Below are positions 1 to 4,942 of a stretch of DNA of 7,749 bases, piece after piece. The stretch is from Rhodospirillales bacterium (lineage in GTDB: Bacteria > Pseudomonadota > Alphaproteobacteria > Acetobacterales > Acetobacteraceae): assembly GCA_025350425.1 (NCBI GenBank), contig JANXXW010000234.1, positions 1-7,749 of the forward strand. Direction: 5' to 3'. The notes beneath the pieces are model-generated. The model saw nothing but the letters and a program-made list of their open reading frames with translations. It was not told where the DNA came from and did not search any database. The translations under genes were made by a program, and so were the position numbers. How positions within the stretch are numbered: the first letter of the stretch is position 1; every line of letters begins with the position of its first letter.

Positions 1-189
1 GCCGCCGCCATGCTGCTGGAGCAACTCGCCCATGACGGAGGCATCCACTCCCGGCAGCGGGATGTAGGTGCCCACGCGGTACACCAGGAGAGCGCCCAGC
101 GTGAACCAAATGCGGCGCTTGAGTTCGGTTGCCTTGGAGAATGCCCCAAGGCTCATACTGGATGCGAGCTGCTCGGCCGCTGACGCCAT
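1..189 (-). CDS. secY: SecY, preprotein translocase channel subunit (N-terminal part only)
   Basis: SecY forms the protein-conducting channel of the SecYEG translocon in the inner membrane. Only the first 63 residues are in the window; the family is usually about 430-450 residues. The sequence starts MASAAEQLASSMSLGAFSKA, continues with the basic TELKRRIWF segment, then a first hydrophobic segment at about residues 27-38 and the typical RVGTYIPLPGVD motif at 39-50 that follows transmembrane segment 1 in SecY. The ATG at 187-189 is chosen because an AGGGGA ribosome binding site lies 7 nt upstream; an internal Met at residue 12 has no such site. The gene follows rplO as in the canonical spc operon, but across an unusually long, structured 152-nt gap, so it may be expressed partly independently. 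The reading frame remains open to the window edge. Confidence 0.96.
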   Translation of the reverse strand, partial: MASAAEQLASSMSLGAFSKATELKRRIWFTLGALLVYRVGTYIPLPGVDASVMGELLQQHGGG

Positions 190-305
190 ATCGATGTCCC
201 CTGCACGCCTCGCGGCGTTTGATGCAATGTGCCGCTACGGCAGGGTCGAAGCAAGAAGCCCGATCGCCTGTTGGCAACCGGAGGCACCCGCGTAGCGGGA
301 AGCTT
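190..305 (-). other. Structured untranslated leader between the rplO terminator-like hairpin and secY
   Basis: No gene fits here. Read on the minus strand, three short perfect stem-loops follow each other. At 299-287 a 5-bp stem CCCGC/GCGGG has loop TAC. At 242-230 a 5-bp stem TGCCG/CGGCA has loop TAG. At 218-205 a 5-bp stem ACGCC/GGCGT is closed by GCGA, a GNRA-type tetraloop, just before the secY ribosome binding site. Stems this short occur by chance in GC-rich DNA, so their number in 116 nt is suggestive rather than proof. I found no convincing sigma70-type promoter: the nearest match to a -35 box, TTGCCA at 276-271, has no good -10 box at 17 nt. The stretch could be an untranslated leader, an attenuator region, or an unremarkable spacer. 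Confidence 0.35.
197..202 (-). promoter_or_regulatory. Ribosome binding site of secY
   Basis: AGGGGA on the minus strand sits 7 nt before the secY ATG at 187-189. It fixes the start codon in preference to the in-frame Met at residue 12. Confidence 0.7.
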
Positions 306-334
306 AAAATCCTCCACCGCGCGGCGGTGGAGGA
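306..334 (-). terminator. Terminator-like hairpin just after rplO
   Basis: On the minus strand, 7 nt after the rplO stop codon, a perfect 11-bp stem (TCCTCCACCGC paired with GCGGTGGAGGA, at 334-324 and 320-310) closes a 3-nt CGC loop. It is followed at once by TTTT at 309-306 and then AA. A G-U pair can extend the stem by one. The T-run lies only on the minus-strand side, so the structure faces the direction of operon transcription. The T-tract is short, so termination may be partial, acting as an attenuator before secY rather than a full stop. Confidence 0.6.
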
Positions 335-341
335 CAAGACA

Positions 342-833
342 TCAGGCGGCCGGAGCCGCTGCAGCCTTTGAAGGCACGGTCGTCGTAATGGTCCCGCCAG
401 CCTGTTCGATGGCGGCAACGGCGGTGGCGGACGCACCGGACACCGTGATCGTCACGGCGCGGCCGATTTCGCCCATGCCGAGCAACCTGACACCAACGAT
501 CTTGCCGCCGCGGATCAATCCCGCCGCCCGCATGCTATCCTCAGTGATCGGCAACGTCGCATCGATACGCCCGGCGTCGATTGCCTTGGCAATCGCGCCC
601 ACGTTCACCGGAGCGTATTCCTTACGGAAAATATTCGTAAAGCCACGCTTCGGCAAGCGACGATAGATCGGCAGCTGGCCACCCTCGAAGCCGTTAAGGG
701 AAACACCCTCACGTGCCTTCTGGCCCTTGACGCCCTTGCCAGACGTCTTGCCTTTGCCCGACCCAATCCCGCGTCCAAGACGCTTGAACTTCAGGCGCGC
801 GCCCGCATTGTCGCGCAATTCATTAAGCTTCAT
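342..833 (-). CDS. rplO: 50S ribosomal protein L15
   Basis: L15 binds 23S rRNA and joins the large subunit late in assembly. The 163-residue product has the typical MKLNELRDNAGAR start and the glycine- and lysine-rich RNA-binding segment at about residues 19-44 (RLGRGIGSGKGKTSGKG and following). Next come the FEGGQLPIYRRLPKRGF block at 49-65 and a C-terminal globular part with KIVGVRLLGMGEI. It ends in an Ala-rich tail (SKAAAAPAA), making it longer than the 144-residue E. coli protein; such tails are common in alphaproteobacteria. The ATG is one base after the rpmD stop (TGAGATG). Only a weak AGG lies 6 nt upstream, so translation is probably coupled to rpmD. A terminator-like hairpin follows within 10 nt of the stop. 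Confidence 0.98.
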   Translation of the reverse strand: MKLNELRDNAGARLKFKRLGRGIGSGKGKTSGKGVKGQKAREGVSLNGFEGGQLPIYRRLPKRGFTNIFRKEYAPVNVGAIAKAIDAGRIDATLPITEDSMRAAGLIRGGKIVGVRLLGMGEIGRAVTITVSGASATAVAAIEQAGGTITTTVPSKAAAAPAA

Positions 834-834
834 C

Positions 835-1029
835 TCAGACCTGCTCTTCCACCCGGATCAGGTGCGCCACCTTACGGATCATACCGCGACGCGACGGGTT
901 ATCCGTCAGCACGCGGGTGCGCCCGATCTTGTTCAACCCAAGCCCGATCAACGTCGCCTGTTGACCCGGTTTATGCCCGTTGCCCGACGCGATCTGCGTC
1001 ACGGTTACGGTCTTTTTCGTCTCAGACAT
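835..1029 (-). CDS. rpmD: 50S ribosomal protein L30
   Basis: L30 is a small 23S rRNA-binding protein of the large subunit. The 64-residue product begins MSETKKTVTVTQIASGNG and carries the conserved core at about residues 20-45 (KPGQQATLIGLGLNKIGRTR, then VLTDNPSRRGMIRKVAHLIRV). Length matches the family (about 60). The frame is open well upstream, but the ATG at 1027-1029 is the start: everything before it lacks L30 similarity and is rpsE in another frame. A strong GGGGGAGG lies 6 nt upstream. The gene overlaps the end of rpsE by 8 nt, the largest overlap in the cluster, so the two are likely translationally coupled. Confidence 0.98.
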   Translation of the reverse strand: MSETKKTVTVTQIASGNGHKPGQQATLIGLGLNKIGRTRVLTDNPSRRGMIRKVAHLIRVEEQV

Positions 1030-1612
1030 CGGATGCCTCCCCCTGGCCAGCCGGCGTATCGCGCTTGCCGAGGAGGTCGGAAACCTTCTTGCCGCGACGT
1101 GTCGCGACCGAACGCGGACTCGCACAGCGCGACAATGCCTCGAACGTGGCCTTGACCATGTTGTGCGGGTTCCGGCTGCCGAGGCTCTTTGCCACGACAT
1201 CACCAATTCCCAACGTCTCGAACACGGCCCGCATCGGGCCGCCAGCGATGATGCCGGTGCCGGCCTCGGCTGAACGCAACACCACCGACCCAGCGCCATA
1301 ATGGCCCTGGACGTCATGATGAAGCGTACGACCTTCCTTCATCGGAACCCGGATCAGGGTCTTCTTCGCGCGCTCAGTCGCCTTACGAATCGCCTCAGGA
1401 ACCTCACGCGCCTTGCCGGCGCCGTAACCGACGCGGCCTTTTTGGTCGCCAACAACCACCAGGGCTGCAAACGCGAACCTACGGCCGCCTTTAACCACTT
1501 TCGCCACGCGGTTGATGGTGACCAGCTTGTCGATCAGCTCGTCGCCGTCATGTGTCCGATCGTGGTTACGATCCCGGCCACCGCCGCGACCATCCCGTGC
1601 CTCACGTGCCAT
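1022..1612 (-). CDS. rpsE: 30S ribosomal protein S5
   Basis: S5 contacts the 16S rRNA and helps form the mRNA entry channel and decoding accuracy centre. The 196-residue product has a charged N-terminal tail (about residues 1-23, rich in Arg, Asp, Gly and His). The S5 double-stranded-RNA-binding-like domain follows, with its signature at 31-64 (LVTINRVAKVVKGGRRFAF, ending GRVGYG). The C-terminal domain runs through AGTGIIAGGPMRAVFE and the SRNPHNMVKATFEAL motif. In this family the loop near VAKVVKGGRR is where spectinomycin resistance changes occur; nothing unusual is seen there. It is about 30 residues longer than the E. coli protein because of both tails. GAGGAA, overlapping the rplR stop, lies 7 nt before the ATG and supports this start. 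Confidence 0.98.
   Translation of the reverse strand: MAREARDGRGGGRDRNHDRTHDGDELIDKLVTINRVAKVVKGGRRFAFAALVVVGDQKGRVGYGAGKAREVPEAIRKATERAKKTLIRVPMKEGRTLHHDVQGHYGAGSVVLRSAEAGTGIIAGGPMRAVFETLGIGDVVAKSLGSRNPHNMVKATFEALSRCASPRSVATRRGKKVSDLLGKRDTPAGQGEASDV
1036..1043 (-). promoter_or_regulatory. Strong ribosome binding site of rpmD inside the rpsE coding region
   Basis: GGGGGAGG on the minus strand lies 6 nt before the rpmD ATG and within the last codons of rpsE. It decides the rpmD start within a much longer open frame. Confidence 0.75.
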
Positions 1613-1623
1613 TCTCTAATTCC

Positions 1624-1986
1624 TCAGAACGCCAGCCCGCCTTCGCGAGCGGCATCGGCCAGCGCCTTAACGCGGCCATGGTAAAGATATGAGCCGCGAT
1701 CGAAGACCACCTTGGTCACGCCCGCCGCCATCGCACGCTCGGCCACCAGCTTGCCGACCGCGGTCGCCGCATCGACGTCGGCCCCGGTCTTCAGCCCCTC
1801 GCGAAGGGTACCGTCCAGGCTGGACGCGGCGGCCAAAGTCCGGCCGGCGGCGTCGTCGATGATCTGAGCATAAATGTGCTTGCCCGACCGGAACACGGAC
1901 AAACGCGGACGCCCAACACTCTTGCGGCGTAGCTGAAAACGGAGGCGCTCGCGCCGACGTTGCTTCAGGTCCTGGGTGACGCTCAT
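1624..1986 (-). CDS. rplR: 50S ribosomal protein L18
   Basis: L18 binds 5S rRNA and, with L5, forms the central protuberance of the large subunit. The 120-residue product has the basic N-terminus (KQRRRERLRFQLRRK, about residues 8-22), then RPRLSVFRSGKHIYAQIIDD at about 26-45. It ends with the conserved region FDRGSYLYHGRVKALADAARE and GGLAF at the C-terminus. Length matches the family. The start ATG overlaps the rplF stop by one base (TAATG), and only a diffuse purine-rich AGAAGAAG precedes it. Translation therefore probably depends on ribosomes finishing rplF. Confidence 0.98.
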   Translation of the reverse strand: MSVTQDLKQRRRERLRFQLRRKSVGRPRLSVFRSGKHIYAQIIDDAAGRTLAAASSLDGTLREGLKTGADVDAATAVGKLVAERAMAAGVTKVVFDRGSYLYHGRVKALADAAREGGLAF

Positions 1987-2519
1987 TACTTCTTCTTGCC
2001 TTCTTTGCGGCGAATGACTTCGTTGTCGTACTTCACGCCCTTGCCCTTGTAGGGCTCCGGCGGACGCCAGCTACGAATCTCAGAGGCGACCTGACCAACC
2101 TGGCGCTTGTCCACGCCGGCTACCGTGATTGCGGTCGGTTTCGCACAGGTGATCGTGATCCCATCGGGGATGGGATAAACCACGTCGTGCGAGAAACCGA
2201 GGTTGATCACAAGGTTCTTGCCGTTGACGACCGCACGAAAGCCAGTCCCGGTGATCTCCATGGACCGTGTGTAGCCAATGGATACACCCTTCACCATGTT
2301 GGCGACCAACGCCCGCGTGGTGCCCCACATCATTCTCGCCGGAGCCGCGTTTCCACGCGGTGCGACCGAAAACTTGCCGTCCTCGACCTTGGCGTCGACG
2401 AGATCGGTGAGCTTCAGCGACAACGCCCCGAGCTTTCCGGTCGCCGTCAGCATCCTGCCAACGATTGCCAACTCCACACCCGCCGGTATCACGACGGGGT
2501 ATTTTCCTACGCGCGACAT
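1986..2519 (-). CDS. rplF: 50S ribosomal protein L6
   Basis: L6 lies near the GTPase-associated centre and the sarcin-ricin loop, and has two similar RNA-binding domains. The 177-residue product starts MSRVGKYPVVIPAGVEL. Its first domain runs to about residue 80, including MMWGTTRALVANMVKGVS at 63-80; the second carries EITGTGFRAVV at 88-98. The L6 signature RPPEPYKGKGVKY at 152-164 is intact, followed by a Lys-rich end (KEGKKK). The frame extends upstream into rpsH, but the MSRVGKYP start is the family start and has a near-perfect GAGGAGG ribosome binding site. The rpsH stop is 10 nt upstream. Confidence 0.98.
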   Translation of the reverse strand: MSRVGKYPVVIPAGVELAIVGRMLTATGKLGALSLKLTDLVDAKVEDGKFSVAPRGNAAPARMMWGTTRALVANMVKGVSIGYTRSMEITGTGFRAVVNGKNLVINLGFSHDVVYPIPDGITITCAKPTAITVAGVDKRQVGQVASEIRSWRPPEPYKGKGVKYDNEVIRRKEGKKK

Positions 2520-2524
2520 ACGCG

Positions 2525-2531
2525 CCTCCTC
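2525..2531 (-). promoter_or_regulatory. Ribosome binding site of rplF overlapping the rpsH stop
   Basis: GAGGAGG on the minus strand lies 5 nt before the rplF ATG at 2517-2519. It rules out the upstream in-frame starts at 2585 and 2564. Confidence 0.8.
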
Positions 2532-2928
2532 AGAATACGCGGCAGAGGACTTCGCCGCCGACATTCGCAGCGCGGGCCTCCGCATCGCTCAACACGCCAC
2601 GCGGCGTAGACAGAATGGAGATACCGAGCCCGGCATAGACCCGCGGCAGTTCCTTGATCTTCGAATAGACACGACGGCCAGGCTTGGACACGCGGCTGAT
2701 CTCTTTGATCACCGGCTCGCCCTCGTTGTATTTCAGCTCGATACGGAGCTGGGCGATACCCGGCCGCACTTCCTCGGTGCTAAAGCCACGAATAAAGCCT
2801 TCGCGCTTCAACACATCGAGCACATTTTCCCGCAACTTCGAGGACGGCGCCACGCACGCAGCATGGCGACTCATCTGAGCGTTGCGGATACGGGTGAGCA
2901 TGTCACCCAGCGGATCAGACATTGACAT
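2530..2928 (-). CDS. rpsH: 30S ribosomal protein S8
   Basis: S8 is a primary 16S rRNA-binding protein of the small subunit platform. In E. coli it also represses translation of the spc mRNA. The 132-residue product opens MSMSDPLGDMLTRIRNAQM, has the N-terminal domain to about residue 70, and the C-terminal signature at about 100-129 (GLGISILSTPRGVLSD, then GGEVLCRVF). Length matches the family (about 130). Two starts are possible, residues 1 and 3. The first is preferred because AGGG, overlapping the rpsN stop (TAGGG), is 10 nt upstream, against 16 nt for the second. No S8 target resembling the E. coli site was recognised by eye at the rplX-rplE junction. Confidence 0.98.
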   Translation of the reverse strand: MSMSDPLGDMLTRIRNAQMSRHAACVAPSSKLRENVLDVLKREGFIRGFSTEEVRPGIAQLRIELKYNEGEPVIKEISRVSKPGRRVYSKIKELPRVYAGLGISILSTPRGVLSDAEARAANVGGEVLCRVF

Positions 2929-2940
2929 GTATCGGGGACC

Positions 2941-3246
2941 CTACCAGCTCGCCTTGACCATGCCCGGGATCTGTCCCGCGCTGGCAAGGTCGCGAAGCGC
3001 GATCCGGCTAAGCTTGAATTTACGATAATTGGCGCGCGAGCGACCGCTCAGTTCGCACCGAAGCCGCACCCGGCCGATCGCGCCATTGCGCGGAAGAGCC
3101 GCCAACTTCATCGTCGCGTCAAAGCGATCTTCCACCGGAAGCGTGCGATCCATCACGATTGCCTTCAGCGTCGCTCGCTTACCCTTGTCGCGCTTCGACA
3201 TGCGCTCGCGCTTGTGGTTGCGGATGACCTGCGAAGTCTTAGCCAT
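2941..3246 (-). CDS. rpsN: 30S ribosomal protein S14, zinc-free type
   Basis: S14 binds 16S rRNA in the head of the small subunit and is added late in assembly. The 101-residue product is the long type that lacks the paired CxxC zinc motifs: only one cysteine is seen (LRCELSGR, residue 64). The conserved C-terminal half contains RVRLRCELSGRSRANYRKF and ends with the family motif GQIPGMVKASW. The start MAKTSQVIRNHKRERM is typical, with GGAGGG 9 nt upstream. The gene is separated from rplE by 90 nt, unlike its tightly packed neighbours, and a hairpin ends right at its ribosome binding site, so its translation may be regulated. Confidence 0.98.
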   Translation of the reverse strand: MAKTSQVIRNHKRERMSKRDKGKRATLKAIVMDRTLPVEDRFDATMKLAALPRNGAIGRVRLRCELSGRSRANYRKFKLSRIALRDLASAGQIPGMVKASW

Positions 3247-3255
3247 TGTATCTTA

Positions 3256-3261
3256 CCCTCC
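3256..3261 (-). promoter_or_regulatory. Ribosome binding site of rpsN, directly after a hairpin
   Basis: GGAGGG on the minus strand is 9 nt before the rpsN ATG at 3244-3246. The 3' arm of the hairpin at 3262-3291 ends at the base immediately before it, and two possible G-U pairs would take up its first two bases. Confidence 0.75.
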
Positions 3262-3291
3262 GGAACCTGCCGGCGATGCCGGCGGTTTTCC
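3262..3291 (-). promoter_or_regulatory. Bulged hairpin in the rplE-rpsN gap, abutting the rpsN ribosome binding site
   Basis: On the minus strand, GGAA-(AA)-CC-GCCGGC pairs across an ATC loop with GCCGGC-(A)-GGTTCC. This gives 12 Watson-Crick pairs with an AA bulge on the 5' arm and a single A bulge on the 3' arm. No T-run follows, so it is not an intrinsic terminator. Its position directly before GGAGGG suggests control of rpsN (and coupled rpsH) translation, or an mRNA processing or stability element. That role is inference; the pairing itself is visible. A smaller stem with similar loop-closing bases (CGGC-AATC-GCCG) lies at 3334-3323, right after the rplE stop. Confidence 0.45.
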
Positions 3292-3336
3292 AAGACGCGT
3301 TAAAATCCGTTCGTAAGCCGGTCGGCGATTGCCGCC

Positions 3337-3933
3337 CTACGGTGCGAACGGGACGTCGAACTTCTTCAGCAAAGACTTCGCCTCGGCATCCGTCTTGGCT
3401 GTGGTGACAAACACGATGTCCATTCCATGAACGTCGGTGACTTTGTCGTAGTTGATTTCCGGGAATATCAACTGTTCCTTCAAGCCCATGGCGAAGTTGC
3501 CGCGGCCATCGAAACCTTTGCCGGCAGGAATTCCGCGAAAGTCACGAACGCGCGGCAGAGCGATGGTCACCAGACGGTCGAGAAACTCATACATACGGCT
3601 TTTGCGGAGTGTCACCTTACAACCGATCGGCAAACCCTCACGGATCTTGAAGCCCGCGATCGCCTTCTTGGCCACGGTCTTCACCGGCTTCTGCCCAGCG
3701 ATCAGCATCAATTCGGCCAGCGCCGCGTCGAGCTTCTTCTGATCGGCTGCGGCTTCGCCGACACCCATGTTGATCACGATCTTCTCAAGCTTCGGCACCT
3801 GCATGGGGTTCTTGTAGTTGAACTCCTTCAGCATCGCCGGTCGCACTTCATCGACGTAACGACGCTGCATACGCGACATCTCGCCAGCAACGTTCTGGCC
3901 CTTCACGGCCGGCACAGTTTCTGTCTCGCTCAT
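3337..3933 (-). CDS. rplE: 50S ribosomal protein L5
   Basis: L5 binds 5S rRNA, links it to 23S rRNA in the central protuberance and contacts the P-site tRNA. The 198-residue product has the L5 signature at about residues 47-61 (PKLEKIVINMGVGEA). Then come KPVKTVAKKAIAGFKIREGLPIG, LVTIALPRVRDFRGIP, GRGNFAMGLKEQLIFPEI and the DVHGMDIVFVTTAKTD C-terminus. It is about 19 residues longer than the 179-residue E. coli protein because of an N-terminal extension (MSETETVPAVKGQNVAGE). This longer start is supported by GAGGAA 7 nt upstream, overlapping the rplX stop. The internal Met at residue 19 has no ribosome binding site. Short extensions like this are, to my memory, normal in Acetobacteraceae-type L5. 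Confidence 0.97.
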   Translation of the reverse strand: MSETETVPAVKGQNVAGEMSRMQRRYVDEVRPAMLKEFNYKNPMQVPKLEKIVINMGVGEAAADQKKLDAALAELMLIAGQKPVKTVAKKAIAGFKIREGLPIGCKVTLRKSRMYEFLDRLVTIALPRVRDFRGIPAGKGFDGRGNFAMGLKEQLIFPEINYDKVTDVHGMDIVFVTTAKTDAEAKSLLKKFDVPFAP

Positions 3934-3940
3934 CTCGACG

Positions 3941-3946
3941 TTCCTC
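3941..3946 (-). promoter_or_regulatory. Ribosome binding site of rplE
   Basis: GAGGAA on the minus strand overlaps the rplX stop codon and lies 7 nt before the ATG at 3931-3933. It supports the N-terminally extended form of L5 over starts at 3879 or 3870. Confidence 0.75.
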
Positions 3947-4265
3947 AGCTCTCGATCACGGTACCGGTGGCCTTGGCCACACGCACCTTGCGACCGTCCT
4001 CAAGCACACGAAAACCAACCCGGGTCGGCTTGTCGCTCTTGGGATCGATCAGCATCAGCTTGGAGACATGTATGGTTGCCTCCTTCTCAACGATCCCGCC
4101 CGGCGAACCCATGCCACTCGGCTTGGTGTGCTTCTTGGCGATCGCGATGCCTTGCACGACCGCGCGGTCGTCCTTGGGAAACATCTGCAACACTTCACCA
4201 CGGCGGCCACGATCTGCACCGCTGATAACGAACACAGTGTCGCCTTTGCGAATACGCGCGGCCAT
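3945..4265 (-). CDS. rplX: 50S ribosomal protein L24
   Basis: L24 is an assembly-initiator protein that binds the 5' end of 23S rRNA and sits near the exit of the peptide tunnel. The 106-residue product has the KOW motif at about residues 5-30 (IRKGDTVFVISGADRGRRGE and following). It continues with GIAIAKKHTKPS and the conserved PGGIVEKEATIHVSKLMLID, and ends with a basic part (GFRVLEDGRKVRVAKATG). Length matches the family. The start is the ATG whose A is the last base of the rplN stop (TGATG). A GTG one codon upstream is possible but only 2 nt from the ribosome binding site. Coupling to rplN is likely. Confidence 0.97.
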   Translation of the reverse strand: MAARIRKGDTVFVISGADRGRRGEVLQMFPKDDRAVVQGIAIAKKHTKPSGMGSPGGIVEKEATIHVSKLMLIDPKSDKPTRVGFRVLEDGRKVRVAKATGTVIES

Positions 4266-4633
4266 CACAGCACCTCAGGCGCGAGGGAGATGATCTTCAT
4301 GAACTTCTTGGCGCGCAGCTCACGGACCACCGGTCCGAAGATGCGGGTGCCAATCGGCTCCATCTGCTTGTTGATCAGAACTGCTGCGTTGCGATCAAAC
4401 CGGATGGCACTGCCATCGGCACGCCGCACCGGGAACGCGGTACGGACGATAACAGCCTGATGAACGTCGCCCTTCTTCACCTTGCCGCGTGGAATGGCAT
4501 CCTTGATCGACACGACGATGACGTCGCCGACCGAGGCTGTCTTGCGCTTGGAGCCACCGAGCACCTTGATGCACTGGACCCGACGAGCACCGGAATTGTC
4601 GGCAACCTCCAGGTTGCTTTCGACCGAGATCAT
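4265..4633 (-). CDS. rplN: 50S ribosomal protein L14
   Basis: L14 binds 23S rRNA at the subunit interface and forms intersubunit bridges with 16S rRNA. The 122-residue product is exactly the usual length and highly conserved: MISVESNLEVADNSGARRVQ at the start, then IKVLGGSKRKTASVGDVIVVS. RGKVKKGDVHQAVIVRT and IRFDRNAAVLINKQMEPIGT follow. The end is GPVVRELRAKKFMKIISLAPEVL-like. TAGGAA, overlapping the rpsQ stop, lies 8 nt before the ATG. In E. coli this gene opens the spc operon behind its own promoter; here rpsQ ends only 11 nt upstream, leaving no room for a separate intergenic promoter. Confidence 0.98.
   Translation of the reverse strand: MISVESNLEVADNSGARRVQCIKVLGGSKRKTASVGDVIVVSIKDAIPRGKVKKGDVHQAVIVRTAFPVRRADGSAIRFDRNAAVLINKQMEPIGTRIFGPVVRELRAKKFMKIISLAPEVL
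4271..4276 (-). promoter_or_regulatory. Ribosome binding site of rplX inside the rplN end
   Basis: GAGGTG on the minus strand is 5 nt from the ATG at 4263-4265 and only 2 nt from the GTG at 4266-4268. It favours the ATG as the rplX start. Confidence 0.65.
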
Positions 4634-4644
4634 TTAACTAATTC

Positions 4645-4929
4645 CTATGGCTGCGCAGGTGCAGCAACGTCGGGCTCGGACGCCGCAAGCGCGCCGCCGT
4701 TGCGCTCGACAACAAGCCAAGTCTTGCGCTTGCTTATCGGACGACATTCCTCGATGCGGACGCTGTCACCGATTTGGCACGTATTGGCCTCATCGTGAGC
4801 CGCGTACTTCTTGGAACGCCGGATGAACTTCTTATACAGCGGGTGCATGATGCGACGATCGACAGAGACCGTCACGGTCTTGTCCATCTTGTCGCTGGTC
4901 ACTCGGCCCGTCAGGACGCGCTTTGGCAT
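4645..4929 (-). CDS. rpsQ: 30S ribosomal protein S17
   Basis: S17 is a primary 16S rRNA-binding protein with an OB-type fold, important for early assembly of the small subunit body. The 94-residue product begins MPKRVLTGRVTSDKMDKTV, has RRIMHPLYKKFIRRSKKYAAHDE in the middle and the S17 signature GDSVRIEECRPISKRKTW at about residues 54-71. It is about 10 residues longer than the E. coli protein through a C-terminal Ala/Pro tail (SEPDVAAPAQP). GAGGAG lies 7 nt before the ATG, and rpmC ends 13 nt upstream. Confidence 0.98.
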   Translation of the reverse strand: MPKRVLTGRVTSDKMDKTVTVSVDRRIMHPLYKKFIRRSKKYAAHDEANTCQIGDSVRIEECRPISKRKTWLVVERNGGALAASEPDVAAPAQP

Positions 4930-4942
4930 CGCCCTACTCCTC

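Noticed and set aside
243..286. A sigma70-type promoter for secY (TTGCCA at 271-276)
   Set aside because: No acceptable -10 box is found at 16-18 nt; the best hexamers match TATAAT at only 2-3 positions.
229..666. 145-residue open frame on the plus strand opposite rplO and the rplO-secY gap
   Set aside because: It covers the terminator-like hairpin and most of rplO, with no recognisable protein features.
3920..3960. An E. coli-like S8 binding site at the rplX-rplE junction
   Set aside because: Only a weak 4-bp TCGA pairing was seen by eye around the rplE start, with no helix resembling the 16S S8 target.
4266..4268. GTG as the rplX start
   Set aside because: It is only 2 nt from the GAGGTG ribosome binding site; the next codon ATG has 5-nt spacing and matches the usual L24 start.
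3427..4293. 288-residue open frame on the plus strand opposite rplE and rplX
   Set aside because: It lies wholly antisense to two well-conserved ribosomal protein genes, has no recognisable domain, and long antisense frames are expected in GC-rich coding DNA.
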